Part shown: positions 1 to 7,538 of the stretch, piece after piece
Position numbering within the stretch: the stretch's first letter is position 1
Layout: each line of letters opens with the position of its first letter
Assembly: GCF_001456155.1 (NCBI RefSeq)
Contig: NZ_CP013293.1
Location: forward strand, 1,736,001-1,800,000
DNA length: 64,000 bases
DNA from: Chryseobacterium sp. IHB B 17019
Lineage (GTDB): Bacteria; Bacteroidota; Bacteroidia; Flavobacteriales; Weeksellaceae
Direction: 5' to 3'
The notes under the pieces: model-generated
Seen by the model: the letters and a program-made list of their open reading frames with translations, nothing else
Database searches by the model: none
Told to the model about the DNA's origin: nothing
Program-made: the position numbers and the translations under genes

Positions 1-466
1 AGCTTGACAGGTCAATGGTTTTCTCTGAAATTGTATCTACCGTAGTAATAGTCTCGGTAAATAGCGGAGTAAGTGTTGAAGTAAATGTACTTGAAGCCGG
101 CAATACATAAACATTATAGGTACTGTTTGCTGATCCTGAACCAAAAAATGAGCTTAATGCCACTTTATATGTTAAAGTAGATGCTCCCGCCGGTATGCTG
201 ATCGCAGGAGACGCAAGTAAAACATCAAAATTATTGCCAGAACAATACGCAGTATTACCTGAAAAACCTATTGCAGCTGTTGCACTTGTAAAATCACCGC
301 TGCGCCAGCGGCCTGCATTACCATTAAGGTCTTGCCAAGCCCAGTTTGGGGCTAACATGGTGGAACCGTCCACTGTATTGAACTCTTCTAAAAAAACTGT
401 TGTCTGAGCATTTAAACCCGCAATAGCTGCTGTTAATGCTCCAAAAAGTAAAATTGATTTCATCAT
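1..466 (-). CDS. T9SS-secreted choice-of-anchor J domain protein, partial (C-terminus beyond window)
   Basis: N-terminal 155 codons of a gene that runs off the left edge. It opens with two Met codons and a signal peptide (MMKSILLFGALTAA... ending near Ala-Gln) almost identical to those of the next three genes, followed by the start of a choice-of-anchor J beta-sandwich (W-Q-D-L-N-G region, then the LTYKVA and VYVLPA strands shared with its paralogues). Family knowledge: such proteins are exported by Sec and then by T9SS to the cell surface; the C-terminal sorting signal would lie outside the window. It has its own strong promoter (490-520). First member of a four-gene tandem array; specific ligand or substrate unknown. 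Confidence 0.88.
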   Translation of the reverse strand, partial: MMKSILLFGALTAAIAGLNAQTTVFLEEFNTVDGSTMLAPNWAWQDLNGNAGRWRSGDFTSATAAIGFSGNTAYCSGNNFDVLLASPAISIPAGASTLTYKVALSSFFGSGSANSTYNVYVLPASSTFTSTLTPLFTETITTVDTISEKTIDLSS

Positions 467-489
467 AATGTATGTATAAAGATTAACGA

Positions 490-520
490 CAAAAATATTT
501 TATCGGATTACTAAAACAAA
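490..520 (-). promoter_or_regulatory. Bacteroidota-type promoter of the first array gene
   Basis: Read on the minus strand: TTTG (517-520), 19-nt spacer, TATTTTTG (490-497), matching the Bacteroidota sigma-ABfr consensus TTTG-N17-23-TAnnTTTG. The surrounding sequence is nearly repeated at 3431-3461 upstream of the last gene of the array, so promoter and gene were copied together. Confidence 0.75.
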
Positions 521-620
521 CTTTTAATTTAAAAAATTGTGATTTTCTACGAAAAGGCTTAATTGAAAGGCTTTTTGTTGTTATTTTTTAATCATATTAA
601 CTTTTTTATTGAAAAAAATA

Positions 621-645
621 AAAGCGTTCCTTTTGAAAACGCTTT
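621..645 (-). terminator. Terminator-like hairpin behind the 674-1489 gene
   Basis: Inverted repeat AAAGCGTT / AACGCTTT (621-628 and 638-645) extendable by a few bases, with T-rich flanks on the minus strand. It follows the stop codon at 674 and separates this gene from the next array member. Confidence 0.6.
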
Positions 646-673
646 AGATATTTTAAAAGATTACAGAAAATCT

Positions 674-1489
674 CTAATCTTTTTTGATGAATTTTGAAGA
701 GGCTTTCCCTTCTTTGGTATTTACATTTAAAATATAATTTCCTGGCAGAAGATTTTTTACATCTACCTTATCAGATTTCAGCTGGCTGCCTACTTTTCTT
801 CCTGTAGCATCATAGATTTCTGTGCTGATGATTTCAGATTTTGATTTAATGGTAATAAAATCTGTTGCAGGGTTTGGATAAATACCTACCTGAGTTTTAT
901 TACCCGTTTCAGAAGTTCCTAATACTGTAGGTGCAGTAACATTTACATCATCTAAAGCCATATACATTTCAGAGGTATTACTGTGCCTAAAATAAAGTTT
1001 AACATTCTGTCCTGCAAAGGAAGCTAAGCTAATAGTTTTTGTAATAGCCTGATCAGGAACAGTAATTACCTCTTCCAGCACAGGTGTTCCAGAGCCTGTG
1101 AAGGTAGTTGCGGCAGGCAATATATATAGTGCATAATGTGCATTACCCGGATACTGCCCTCCCAATGTAATAACACCAACTTTATATGTTAATGTAGAAG
1201 CTCCTCCAAGAGGTAAATTTACCTGCGGAGAAATTAACAGATCTTCAGGATTAGTACTGTTTGTATTTGACAAAGCAACTTGCCCCGTAAATCCCATAGG
1301 ACTCAATAAACTATTAACTGCTGTAATAGAAGAATACCAAGGATCATCCATATCCGGGCTGGTCCAACCTGGTGGAAGACTGTTATCATCTGCAGCCACT
1401 GTAAATGTTTCATTAAGAAGCACTGTCTGGGCTTTTACATGCAAAAATGCAACTGAAAATGCACTCAAAAGTAGTATTTGTCTAATCAT
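674..1489 (-). CDS. T9SS-secreted choice-of-anchor J domain protein
   Basis: 271 residues: signal peptide (about 1-20, ending VKAQ), choice-of-anchor J domain (about 22-185), and a T9SS type A sorting domain over the last 70 residues (G-I-Y-P-N-P start, D-A-T-G-R-K middle, S-K-F-I-K-K end). Secreted and probably held on the cell surface after removal of the sorting domain. The C-terminal 70 residues are nearly identical to those of the two genes upstream, while the central domain has diverged; the signal peptide differs most here (starts MIRQILLL). No catalytic motif is visible, so a binding or adhesive role is only a guess. No clear promoter directly upstream; may be read through from 3431-3461. 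Confidence 0.92.
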   Translation of the reverse strand: MIRQILLLSAFSVAFLHVKAQTVLLNETFTVAADDNSLPPGWTSPDMDDPWYSSITAVNSLLSPMGFTGQVALSNTNSTNPEDLLISPQVNLPLGGASTLTYKVGVITLGGQYPGNAHYALYILPAATTFTGSGTPVLEEVITVPDQAITKTISLASFAGQNVKLYFRHSNTSEMYMALDDVNVTAPTVLGTSETGNKTQVGIYPNPATDFITIKSKSEIISTEIYDATGRKVGSQLKSDKVDVKNLLPGNYILNVNTKEGKASSKFIKKD

Positions 1490-1625
1490 AATGTATAAAT
1501 ATTAAAAAGTTTAAACTATTTATTGTAAGATCAATAATCAAAAACTTAATACAGAATTTTTTATTGCTATTTTTTAATTGAAATAAAGGCACTCCTTTCG
1601 AAGCACCTTAGCTATTTTAAAAGTT

Positions 1626-2444
1626 CTAGTTTTTTTTAATAAATTTTGAAGAGGTTTTCCCTTCTTTCGTATTTACATTTAAAATATAACTTCCTGGAAG
1701 AAGGTTTCTTACATCTACTTTATCAGATTTCGGCTGGCTGCTTACTTTTCTTCCTGTAGCATCATAAACTTCTGTGCTGATGATTTCAGATTTTGATTTA
1801 ATAGTAATAAAATCTGTTGCAGGGTTTGGATAAATACCTACCTGTTCTTTATTGCTAGTTTCAGAAGTTCCCAGTACCATAGATGAGGTTACATTTACAT
1901 CATCTAGTATAAGAATCTGAAAAGCAGTGCTGAGATGCCTGAAATAAAGTTTTACAGCCTGACCTGCAAAGCTTGACAGGTCTATTGTTTTTGTTATAGC
2001 CGTATTTCCTGTAGTAATAGTTTCTGTAAGCACTGGCGTAAGAGTTGAAGTAAAGGTACTTGAAGCTGGCAACACATAGACCATATAAGTATTATTAGCT
2101 ATAATAGGTGTAAAATAAGCAGAAGATTCGAATGCGGCTACCTTATAAGTCAAAGTAGAAGAACTTGCCGGCAATACGATTGATGGAGAAATAAGTAAGT
2201 TATCAAGATCTGATCCGCCCGACCCTGCAGTATCACCGGAGAATCCCATTGGATCTGTTGAAGCTGTTTCATCTTGACTCCTCCAACCTACTGAGGATGT
2301 ACTGTTGTTTAGATTTTGAAAAGCCCAGCCCGGAGCTAAAGTTCCGGAAGATGTTTGAAATGTTTCATTAAAAATTGTTGTTTGGGCATTTAGACTTACA
2401 GCCGCTGCAGCTAATGCTCCAAAGAGTAAAAGTGATTTCATCAT
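1626..2444 (-). CDS. T9SS-secreted choice-of-anchor J domain protein
   Basis: 272 residues with the same plan as its neighbours: signal peptide starting MMKSLLLFGAL and ending LNAQ, a choice-of-anchor J domain (about 23-190; conserved FNETF start, LDNLLISP, LTYKVA, VYVLP and VKLYFRH strands), and a T9SS type A sorting domain (last 70 residues ending in KKN). The start is fixed by the double ATG shared with the paralogues. Spacing to the next gene upstream is only 69 nt, suggesting co-transcription from 3431-3461. Role unknown beyond surface export; no enzyme motif is seen. Confidence 0.92.
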   Translation of the reverse strand: MMKSLLLFGALAAAAVSLNAQTTIFNETFQTSSGTLAPGWAFQNLNNSTSSVGWRSQDETASTDPMGFSGDTAGSGGSDLDNLLISPSIVLPASSSTLTYKVAAFESSAYFTPIIANNTYMVYVLPASSTFTSTLTPVLTETITTGNTAITKTIDLSSFAGQAVKLYFRHLSTAFQILILDDVNVTSSMVLGTSETSNKEQVGIYPNPATDFITIKSKSEIISTEVYDATGRKVSSQPKSDKVDVRNLLPGSYILNVNTKEGKTSSKFIKKN

Positions 2445-2513
2445 AATGTAATAATTAAAGTTTTATTTTTTTATATAGAGATTAATATCCCTAAAATTCA
2501 GATTTAAAAGATT

Positions 2514-3326
2514 CTAGTTCTTTTTAATAAATTTTGAAGAGGTTTTCCCTTCTTTCGTATTTATATTTAAAATATAGTTTCCTGGAAGAAGGTTTCTTAC
2601 ATCTACTTTATCAGATTTCAGCTGACTGCCTACTTTTCTTCCTGTAGCATCATAAACTTCTGTGCTGATGATTTCAGATTTTGATTTAATAGTAATAAAA
2701 TCTGTTGCAGGGTTTGGATAAATACCTACCTGTTCTTTATTACCGGTTTCAGAAGTTCCCAATGTGGCAGAAGTTATTGTAACATTATCTAAAAGCAAAG
2801 TTTGCAAATCGGTTGGATAATGTCGGAAATATAATTTAACAGATTGTCCTGCAAAAGAGGAAATATCGATTGTCTTTGTAATTGCTACATCACCTGTTGT
2901 AATCGTTTCTGTAATTATTGGCGTCTCTGTTCCTGTATAAGTATTTGCAGCAGGCAATACATAAACAGCATAGCGACTATTAGGTGTTAAAAATCCATCT
3001 GAAGTAAACTCTCCCACCTGAAACGTTAACGTTAAAGATCCTGCAGGCAAGGTAATAAGAGGTGATATCAATAAATTATTATCGCCACCAAACCCAAATG
3101 AATATGCGCAGTTACCTGAAAAGCCCATAGCATCCGGATCAAATGAAGAGGGAGGAATAACTGGAACCCAATTAAAACCGTCACCATCAAGATCTGCTAA
3201 CGTCCAGCCTGTTGGCATCACACCGGGTGTAGCAGAACTAAATGTTTCATTAAAAATTGTTGTTTGAGCATTTAGACTTACAGCCGCTGCAGTTAATGCT
3301 CCAAAGAGTAAAAGTGATTTCATCAT
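2514..3326 (-). CDS. T9SS-secreted choice-of-anchor J domain protein
   Basis: 270 residues; signal peptide identical in its first ten residues to the 1626-2444 product, then a choice-of-anchor J domain with an inserted Asp/Gly-rich stretch (D-L-D-G-D-G-F-N-W, possible Ca-binding loop, inference), then a T9SS type A sorting domain nearly identical to the next two. First gene of a probable three-gene unit (2514-3326, 1626-2444, 674-1489), with a long leader of about 100 nt from the promoter at 3431-3461. The pattern of conserved ends and variable middle is typical of families reshaped by recombination. Confidence 0.92.
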   Translation of the reverse strand: MMKSLLLFGALTAAAVSLNAQTTIFNETFSSATPGVMPTGWTLADLDGDGFNWVPVIPPSSFDPDAMGFSGNCAYSFGFGGDNNLLISPLITLPAGSLTLTFQVGEFTSDGFLTPNSRYAVYVLPAANTYTGTETPIITETITTGDVAITKTIDISSFAGQSVKLYFRHYPTDLQTLLLDNVTITSATLGTSETGNKEQVGIYPNPATDFITIKSKSEIISTEVYDATGRKVGSQLKSDKVDVRNLLPGNYILNINTKEGKTSSKFIKKN

Positions 3327-3430
3327 AATGTAATAATTAAAAGATTAAGCCTTTTTATAATATTAAAATATAGAAGATTTACTAAGAGTTCCGCATTAAA
3401 ACAACTCTTTTATTATGCAATCTTCAGCAG

Positions 3431-3461
3431 CAAAAATATTTTAACTGATAATAAAAACAAA
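3431..3461 (-). promoter_or_regulatory. Bacteroidota-type promoter of the 3-gene T9SS cargo unit
   Basis: Minus strand: TTTG (3458-3461), 19-nt spacer, TATTTTTG (3431-3438). Same boxes, same spacing and similar flanks as the promoter at 490-520. Confidence 0.75.
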
Positions 3462-3564
3462 CTTTTAATTCTAAAAAATGTGATTTTTAATTAAATTAAG
3501 TATTAATATGTTTTTTTATAGGTTAATTTTCATATATAAAATATTTAAAGTGAAAAAAATAAAA

Positions 3565-3591
3565 AAAACGCCCCGGAATACGGAGCGTTTT
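3565..3591 (-). terminator. Terminator behind the M20 dipeptidase
   Basis: Inverted repeat of 11 bp with one wobble (3565-3575 / 3581-3591, core ACGCYCCG), followed on the minus strand by a run of T. Lies 20 bp past the dipeptidase stop codon. Confidence 0.75.
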
Positions 3592-3611
3592 ATAAGGTAA
3601 AATTAATTTTA

Positions 3612-4991
3612 CTATTTCGCGTAATTCTCAAAAAACAGCGGAATACTTTCGATTCCTTTGTAGAAATTGAATAATCCATAATGCTCATTAGGGGAATGAA
3701 TGGCATCAGAATCAAGCCCGAATCCCATTAAAACAGACTTAGCACCTAAAACCTTTTCAAACATTGATGTAATAGGAATACTTCCTCCTCCTCTGTACGG
3801 AAGAACCTCTTTCCCGAATGCCGTTTCCATGGCCTGTTTTGCTGCTAAAAACTCTTTTGTATCAGTCGGTAAAACGTAAGGCATACCTCCGTGATGCGGT
3901 GTAACTTTCACTTTTACATTTTCTGGAGCTATTTTTTTGAAATATGCTGTGAATTTTTCCGTAATCTCTTCCGGAGTCTGATATGGAACCAGACGCATTG
4001 AAATTTTAGCAAATGCCTTTGAAGGGATCACTGTTTTCGCACCTTCTCCAGTATAACCACCCCAGATTCCGTTGCAGTCTAAAGTAGGACGGATAGAGGT
4101 TCTCTCAAGCGTTGTATAGCCTTCTTCACCTTCTACTCCGCTCAATCCGATAGATTTTTTGAATTCTTCAGGATTGTCTTTTAATTTATTCATCTCAGCT
4201 CTTTCTTCGTCTGAAACATCTTCCACATTGTCATAAAAACCGTCAATCGTAATTTGCCCGTCTTCATCGATCAACTTTGCAATCATTCTAGAAAGCACAT
4301 GAATCGGGTTTGGAACGGCTCCACCGTAAAGCCCGGAATGCAGGTCTCTGTTTGGTCCCTCCACTTCTACTTCTACATAGCTTAACCCTCTTAAACCGGT
4401 TGTAACAGTCGGTTGCTCGTTGCTATAAATGTGAGTATCGGAAATTAAAATACAGTCGCAAGATAATTTTTCTTTGTTTTCATTAACAAAATCTCCCAGA
4501 CTTACAGAACCAACTTCCTCTTCTCCTTCTAAAATAAATTTAACATTGCAAGGAAGAGAATTCGTTTTCATCATCGCTTCAAAAGCCTTTAAATGCATGA
4601 AAAACTGTCCTTTATCGTCCGCAGAACCTCTTGCAAAGATGGCACCGTCCGGATGAAGCTCAGTTTTTTCGATATAAGGCTCGAAAGGTGGTTTTGTCCA
4701 CAATTCCAAAGGATCGGCTGGCTGAACATCATAATGTCCGTAAACCAAAACCGTCGGCAAGCTTTTATCTAAAAATTTTTCTCCAAAAACGATAGGATAT
4801 CCTTTTGTCTGGCAGATTTCCACATTGTCGGCTCCTGCATTTTTAAGGTATCCCGCTACGACATCCGCACACTTCAATACGTCATTTTTGTACGCCGGAT
4901 CTGCAGAAATAGAAGGAATTCTCAATAACTCGAATAATTCATCCACGAAACGCTGCTTGTTTTCGTTGATGTAATTTAATGTCTCTTGCAT
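3612..4991 (-). CDS. M20 family dipeptidase (CNDP-like)
   Basis: 459 residues, full length for the M20 peptidases of the cytosolic dipeptidase/carnosinase type. Metal-site motifs are in order: V-Y-G-H-Y-D-V-Q (His86, Asp88), A-R-G-S-A-D-D-K-G (metal-bridging Asp near 124), E-G-E-E-E-V-G (catalytic Glu near 158), S-D-T-H (Asp near 184) and A-I-H-S-P-N-E-H near the C-terminus. The central dimerisation domain (about 200-375) contains the D-L-H-S-G-L-Y-G-G segment. No signal peptide, so cytoplasmic. Family role: two-metal hydrolysis of dipeptides. Stands alone with its own terminator. Confidence 0.93.
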   Translation of the reverse strand: MQETLNYINENKQRFVDELFELLRIPSISADPAYKNDVLKCADVVAGYLKNAGADNVEICQTKGYPIVFGEKFLDKSLPTVLVYGHYDVQPADPLELWTKPPFEPYIEKTELHPDGAIFARGSADDKGQFFMHLKAFEAMMKTNSLPCNVKFILEGEEEVGSVSLGDFVNENKEKLSCDCILISDTHIYSNEQPTVTTGLRGLSYVEVEVEGPNRDLHSGLYGGAVPNPIHVLSRMIAKLIDEDGQITIDGFYDNVEDVSDEERAEMNKLKDNPEEFKKSIGLSGVEGEEGYTTLERTSIRPTLDCNGIWGGYTGEGAKTVIPSKAFAKISMRLVPYQTPEEITEKFTAYFKKIAPENVKVKVTPHHGGMPYVLPTDTKEFLAAKQAMETAFGKEVLPYRGGGSIPITSMFEKVLGAKSVLMGFGLDSDAIHSPNEHYGLFNFYKGIESIPLFFENYAK

Positions 4992-5170
4992 TGTAAATTT
5001 TTGTTTTGCTAAAAGTAAAAAAATTGCCCCGCAGGAACAAACAAAAACATATAATTTTCCTCAGGTTTATGATTATCCTGCTTTAAGCTGATTGATATAT
5101 AATCATCTTATCCTTTGATTTGATAATGTTCTTAAATTTTGGTTTGTATTTTTCTCACCATTTCCGCAAA

Positions 5171-5253
5171 GTTTGTTATGCTGAAAGCATCTAAGTATAG
5201 GATTAGAAATAGTCTGGAAAGATTTGAGCCTAGACGCTTTCAGCATGACAGAC
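5171..5253. repeat. Imperfect inverted repeat with ATGCTGAAAGC arms
   Basis: Arms 5171-5195 and 5229-5253 pair over about 25 bp with four mismatches; the best part is ATGCTGAAAGC against GCTTTCAGCAT. The 33-nt centre is not palindromic. The shape is that of a small dispersed intergenic element (REP or MITE-like), but no second copy occurs in this window. Confidence 0.6.
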
Positions 5254-5325
5254 TTTATGGATATTTTCAAATGTTTAAATAAACGACTGCCACCTAGCCC
5301 CGATTGCAGCATTTGTTTGAGCTCA

Positions 5326-5374
5326 TTTTTTGGGTTTCGGGCGGCGGCTTTGCCGCCGCCCGAAACCCAAAAAA
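5326..5374. repeat. Perfect 23-bp GC-rich palindrome with TTT loop
   Basis: Arms 5326-5348 and 5352-5374 are perfect complements around a 3-nt loop: T6, GGGTTTCGGGCGGCGGC on the left. The core is almost pure G+C in a GC-poor genome. It lies between two genes' 3' sides and could act as a bidirectional terminator or be a REP-like element. A related but shorter palindrome is at 57104-57138. Confidence 0.8.
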
Positions 5375-5410
5375 TAGCGAGTGCGGAAAGCGGAATAAAG
5401 CTCCAAAAAA

Positions 5411-5438
5411 AAATGTCCCGCATTTCTGCAGGACATTT
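5411..5438 (-). terminator. Terminator of the lipoprotein gene
   Basis: 12-bp stem with one wobble (5411-5422 / 5427-5438), tetraloop, and T-rich run on the minus strand, 12 bp past the lipoprotein stop. Confidence 0.75.
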
Positions 5439-5450
5439 ATATTGTAATAA

Positions 5451-5753
5451 TTAGTGTTCAGCCTTTGGAGTCTGAGATCCTTCCGGTATCGGAGTGGTTT
5501 CAGGATGTGTCTTACCCTCTTCTTTATGTTGTACAGCACCGGCAGTATCCGTTTTTGTAGGAGTTTCATGACCTCCATGTGCATCTCCTCTGTATTCGGA
5601 AAGCTTGTCCTGCTCACCACTTGTCTGCTCGTCATCAGAGTATCTTTCTACTCCTTCTTCCAGCTTCAGTGTACCTTTATTACCTCCAGCCTGGATTTTC
5701 TTACAGCTTACAGCAACAGTAACAAGGGCTAAACATATAACTAATTTTTTCAT
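5451..5753 (-). CDS. Small predicted lipoprotein, function unknown
   Basis: 100 residues. A type II signal peptide ends in A-V-S-C with the lipidated Cys at position 17, so the mature protein should be anchored in the membrane facing the periplasm or the outside. The mature part is hydrophilic, rich in Glu, Lys, Thr, Gly and Pro, without predicted secondary structure (E-R-Y-S-D-D-E-Q-T-S; E-G-K-T-H-P-E-T; ends K-A-E-H), so it is probably disordered. No known domain recognised. Transcribed alone, with a clear terminator. Confidence 0.8.
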   Translation of the reverse strand: MKKLVICLALVTVAVSCKKIQAGGNKGTLKLEEGVERYSDDEQTSGEQDKLSEYRGDAHGGHETPTKTDTAGAVQHKEEGKTHPETTPIPEGSQTPKAEH

Positions 5754-5891
5754 ATGTAAAATTTATTTTTTAAAAGGTCGATGGAATCGCATTATTGTAG
5801 CCGGTTATACTTAATTTTAACAGCAAGCGATTTCATGCTTTAATTTTTAATTGCCCAAAATTAAGGATTCCTATTTTTTTCGGCAACATTT

Positions 5892-7058
5892 TTATACTGA
5901 TTTTAATATTATTTTTCCTTTTTTGGACTGTGTAAAAATAAGGTAATTTTCCCCGCCATCTTTTATACCATATTTCTTTTTAATTTCTTCCGGTTTTAAA
6001 GGATAGTTTTTCGAAATAATATTAAACTGGTTTTTCTTTTTAATCTGCTTAGCATCAGTAATTTCCATTTCAAAAATCCTTCCGGGAAAGTTGATAATTT
6101 TCTGTGATGATGTATAAATATGGGTATTCGGATGTAGCTTTTTTACCTTAAATTTTTCTGAAATCAGATTAAAAACTCCCGCCTTCAAAATCGAATTATT
6201 GGGAATATAAATGAATTTTTCGGGTTCAGAGTATTCTGCAACGGCATTTTCTTCATCATTAAACTGAAATTCAAACCCAGGTTCTTCACTTTCCAGATTC
6301 AAACATTTGCAAACAATCTTCCCGGAATTGTGATTGGATAAGAAAATAACAACTTCCTTTACATCATTTTTTACCGCGACAACTTCGATCCTGAAAATAT
6401 TCGGCAAAACAGAAACTAAATATTTCAAATCGATCAGAGGAGACAATTTTATAACCACTTCTTTTGAAATGAAAAGCAATTTTTCCTGAATTTCAATAAT
6501 ATTCGGTGACAGGTCCTCCAAAAGAAAGACTTTATTTTTATTGTTGTCCCTTCTCGCGGGATCAAGGTAAATTACATCAAAAATTTCTTTGTTTTCACTA
6601 AGAAAATCTTCTAATTTCTGATTAATAAATGTTGCTTTTTTACCTAAAGTATTCCAATTATGTTCAACAATATCTAAAAGTTCGGAATTTTGTTCGACAA
6701 GGGTAATTTCACCAAAATTTTGGGACAAATAATAAGCGTCGATCCCAAAACCACTCGTAAGATCAATAAACTTCTTACCTTTTAATAGGTCTGATTTGTA
6801 AAGTGCTGTTTTTTCCGATGATGATTGTTCCAGATTGAGTTGTGGTGGAAAAATTATGCCTTCCTTCAATAAAAACGGAAATTTTTTCTGTGCAACCTGC
6901 TTTCCTTTAATTTGCTGCACAATTTCCTGCATCGAAACTTCTGGAAATGGGGATTTTTTTAATAATAAAGAGTGCAAATCTGTGTTTAGATTTGCATTGA
7001 TATAGTCTTGGATTTCTTTATTTAAAATTTTGTTTCCCACAGATTTCACAAATTTCAC
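5892..7058 (-). CDS. Class I SAM methyltransferase with THUMP-like C-terminal domain; GTG start inside a repeat
   Basis: 388 residues as drawn. SAM-binding motif I is F-I-D-L-T-S-G-F-G-I-D (about 96-106), with E in L-V-E-Q-N at the end of strand 2 and a D-V-I-Y-L-D-P-A-R-R motif (about 160-170). The C-terminal 70 residues fit the THUMP-like domain of this family; RNA modification is the likely but unproven role. The start is uncertain: the first codons (M-K-F-V-K-S-V-G) are encoded by the inverted-repeat arm at 7035-7063, which offers three in-frame GTG codons (7058, 7049, 7040). No ATG fits upstream of the conserved N-terminal region (ILNKEIQDYI). The original start was probably replaced by the repeat. 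Confidence 0.85.
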   Translation of the reverse strand: MKFVKSVGNKILNKEIQDYINANLNTDLHSLLLKKSPFPEVSMQEIVQQIKGKQVAQKKFPFLLKEGIIFPPQLNLEQSSSEKTALYKSDLLKGKKFIDLTSGFGIDAYYLSQNFGEITLVEQNSELLDIVEHNWNTLGKKATFINQKLEDFLSENKEIFDVIYLDPARRDNNKNKVFLLEDLSPNIIEIQEKLLFISKEVVIKLSPLIDLKYLVSVLPNIFRIEVVAVKNDVKEVVIFLSNHNSGKIVCKCLNLESEEPGFEFQFNDEENAVAEYSEPEKFIYIPNNSILKAGVFNLISEKFKVKKLHPNTHIYTSSQKIINFPGRIFEMEITDAKQIKKKNQFNIISKNYPLKPEEIKKKYGIKDGGENYLIFTQSKKGKIILKSV

Positions 7059-7063
7059 AGATC
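7035..7063. repeat. Left inverted-repeat arm of the GxxExxY unit
   Basis: TCCCACAGATTTC followed by two more copies of a 9-bp motif (minus strand ATCTGTGAA, ATTTGTGAA, ATCTGTGGG). The first 13 bp are identical to the right arm (7492-7521) in inverted orientation, and similarity continues at about 22 of 29 positions. Confidence 0.8.
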
Positions 7064-7076
7064 TTACTATTCAAAC

Positions 7077-7460
7077 TTAATTAATAATACCGTTAACTTT
7101 TCTAATTATGCTTTTATCAATATAATCTGTATTAAAGTTAACTAAAATTCCTAGTTTTAACTTAGTCAGTTTCAAGTACGTTATTAATTGTTTATGGTGA
7201 ATATTATTAATTTCATGAATTGATTTTATCTCAATTATCACTTTATCTTCAACAATAATATCAGCAATAAAACTTGTATCAACAAAAACACCTTTATATT
7301 CAATCGGAATTTGAACTTGGCTTTTGACATTTAAACCATTACTTTGTAATTCATAAATCAATATTTTTTCATAAACTTTTTCCAATAAACCTGGTCCAAG
7401 TTCATTATACACAGAAAATATTGATTTTCTAATGTAAAAACTAATTTCATTTTCATTCAT
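7077..7460 (-). CDS. GxxExxY family protein
   Basis: 127 residues, normal for the family. The naming motif is present as G-L-L-E-K-V-Y (about 24-30), followed by the conserved L-x-x-x-G-L-x-V-x-x-Q-x-x-x-P-I-x-Y segment, F-I-A-D-I-I-V, I-I-E-I-K-S (Asp, Glu and Lys reminiscent of a PD-(D/E)xK nuclease-like core, inference) and H-x-x-Q-L-x-x-Y-L-K. No signal peptide. Function is unknown. The gene is flanked on both sides by matching inverted repeats (7035-7063, 7492-7521), so it looks like an inserted cassette between the methyltransferase and DinB genes. Confidence 0.92.
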   Translation of the reverse strand: MNENEISFYIRKSIFSVYNELGPGLLEKVYEKILIYELQSNGLNVKSQVQIPIEYKGVFVDTSFIADIIVEDKVIIEIKSIHEINNIHHKQLITYLKLTKLKLGILVNFNTDYIDKSIIRKVNGIIN

Positions 7461-7491
7461 TTGTGTATTCTTATTGTAATTTTTTGCTTAC

Positions 7492-7521
7492 AAATCTGTG
7501 TTATCTGAGAAATCTGTGGGA
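7492..7521. repeat. Right inverted-repeat arm of the GxxExxY unit
   Basis: AAATCTGTG-TTATCTGAG-AAATCTGTGGGA: three copies of the 9-10-bp motif seen in the left arm, inverted. Lies between the start of the GxxExxY gene and the stop of the DinB gene. Confidence 0.8.
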
Positions 7522-7538
7522 ATAATATTACTCAAACT

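Larger units (their letters stand above)
4992..5450. other. Gene-free stretch carrying two different palindromic elements
   Basis: About 460 bp without a convincing gene. It holds a degenerate long inverted repeat (5171-5253), a perfect GC-rich palindrome (5326-5374) and the terminator of the lipoprotein gene (5411-5438). Short ORFs here run through the palindromes and have no coding character. Confidence 0.7.

Noticed and set aside
5103..5635. Open reading frames on both strands (5103-5423, 5224-5454, 5294-5635)
   Set aside because: They run through the palindromes and the lipoprotein gene, show no protein-like composition, and have no start context; they are by-products of the symmetric repeats.
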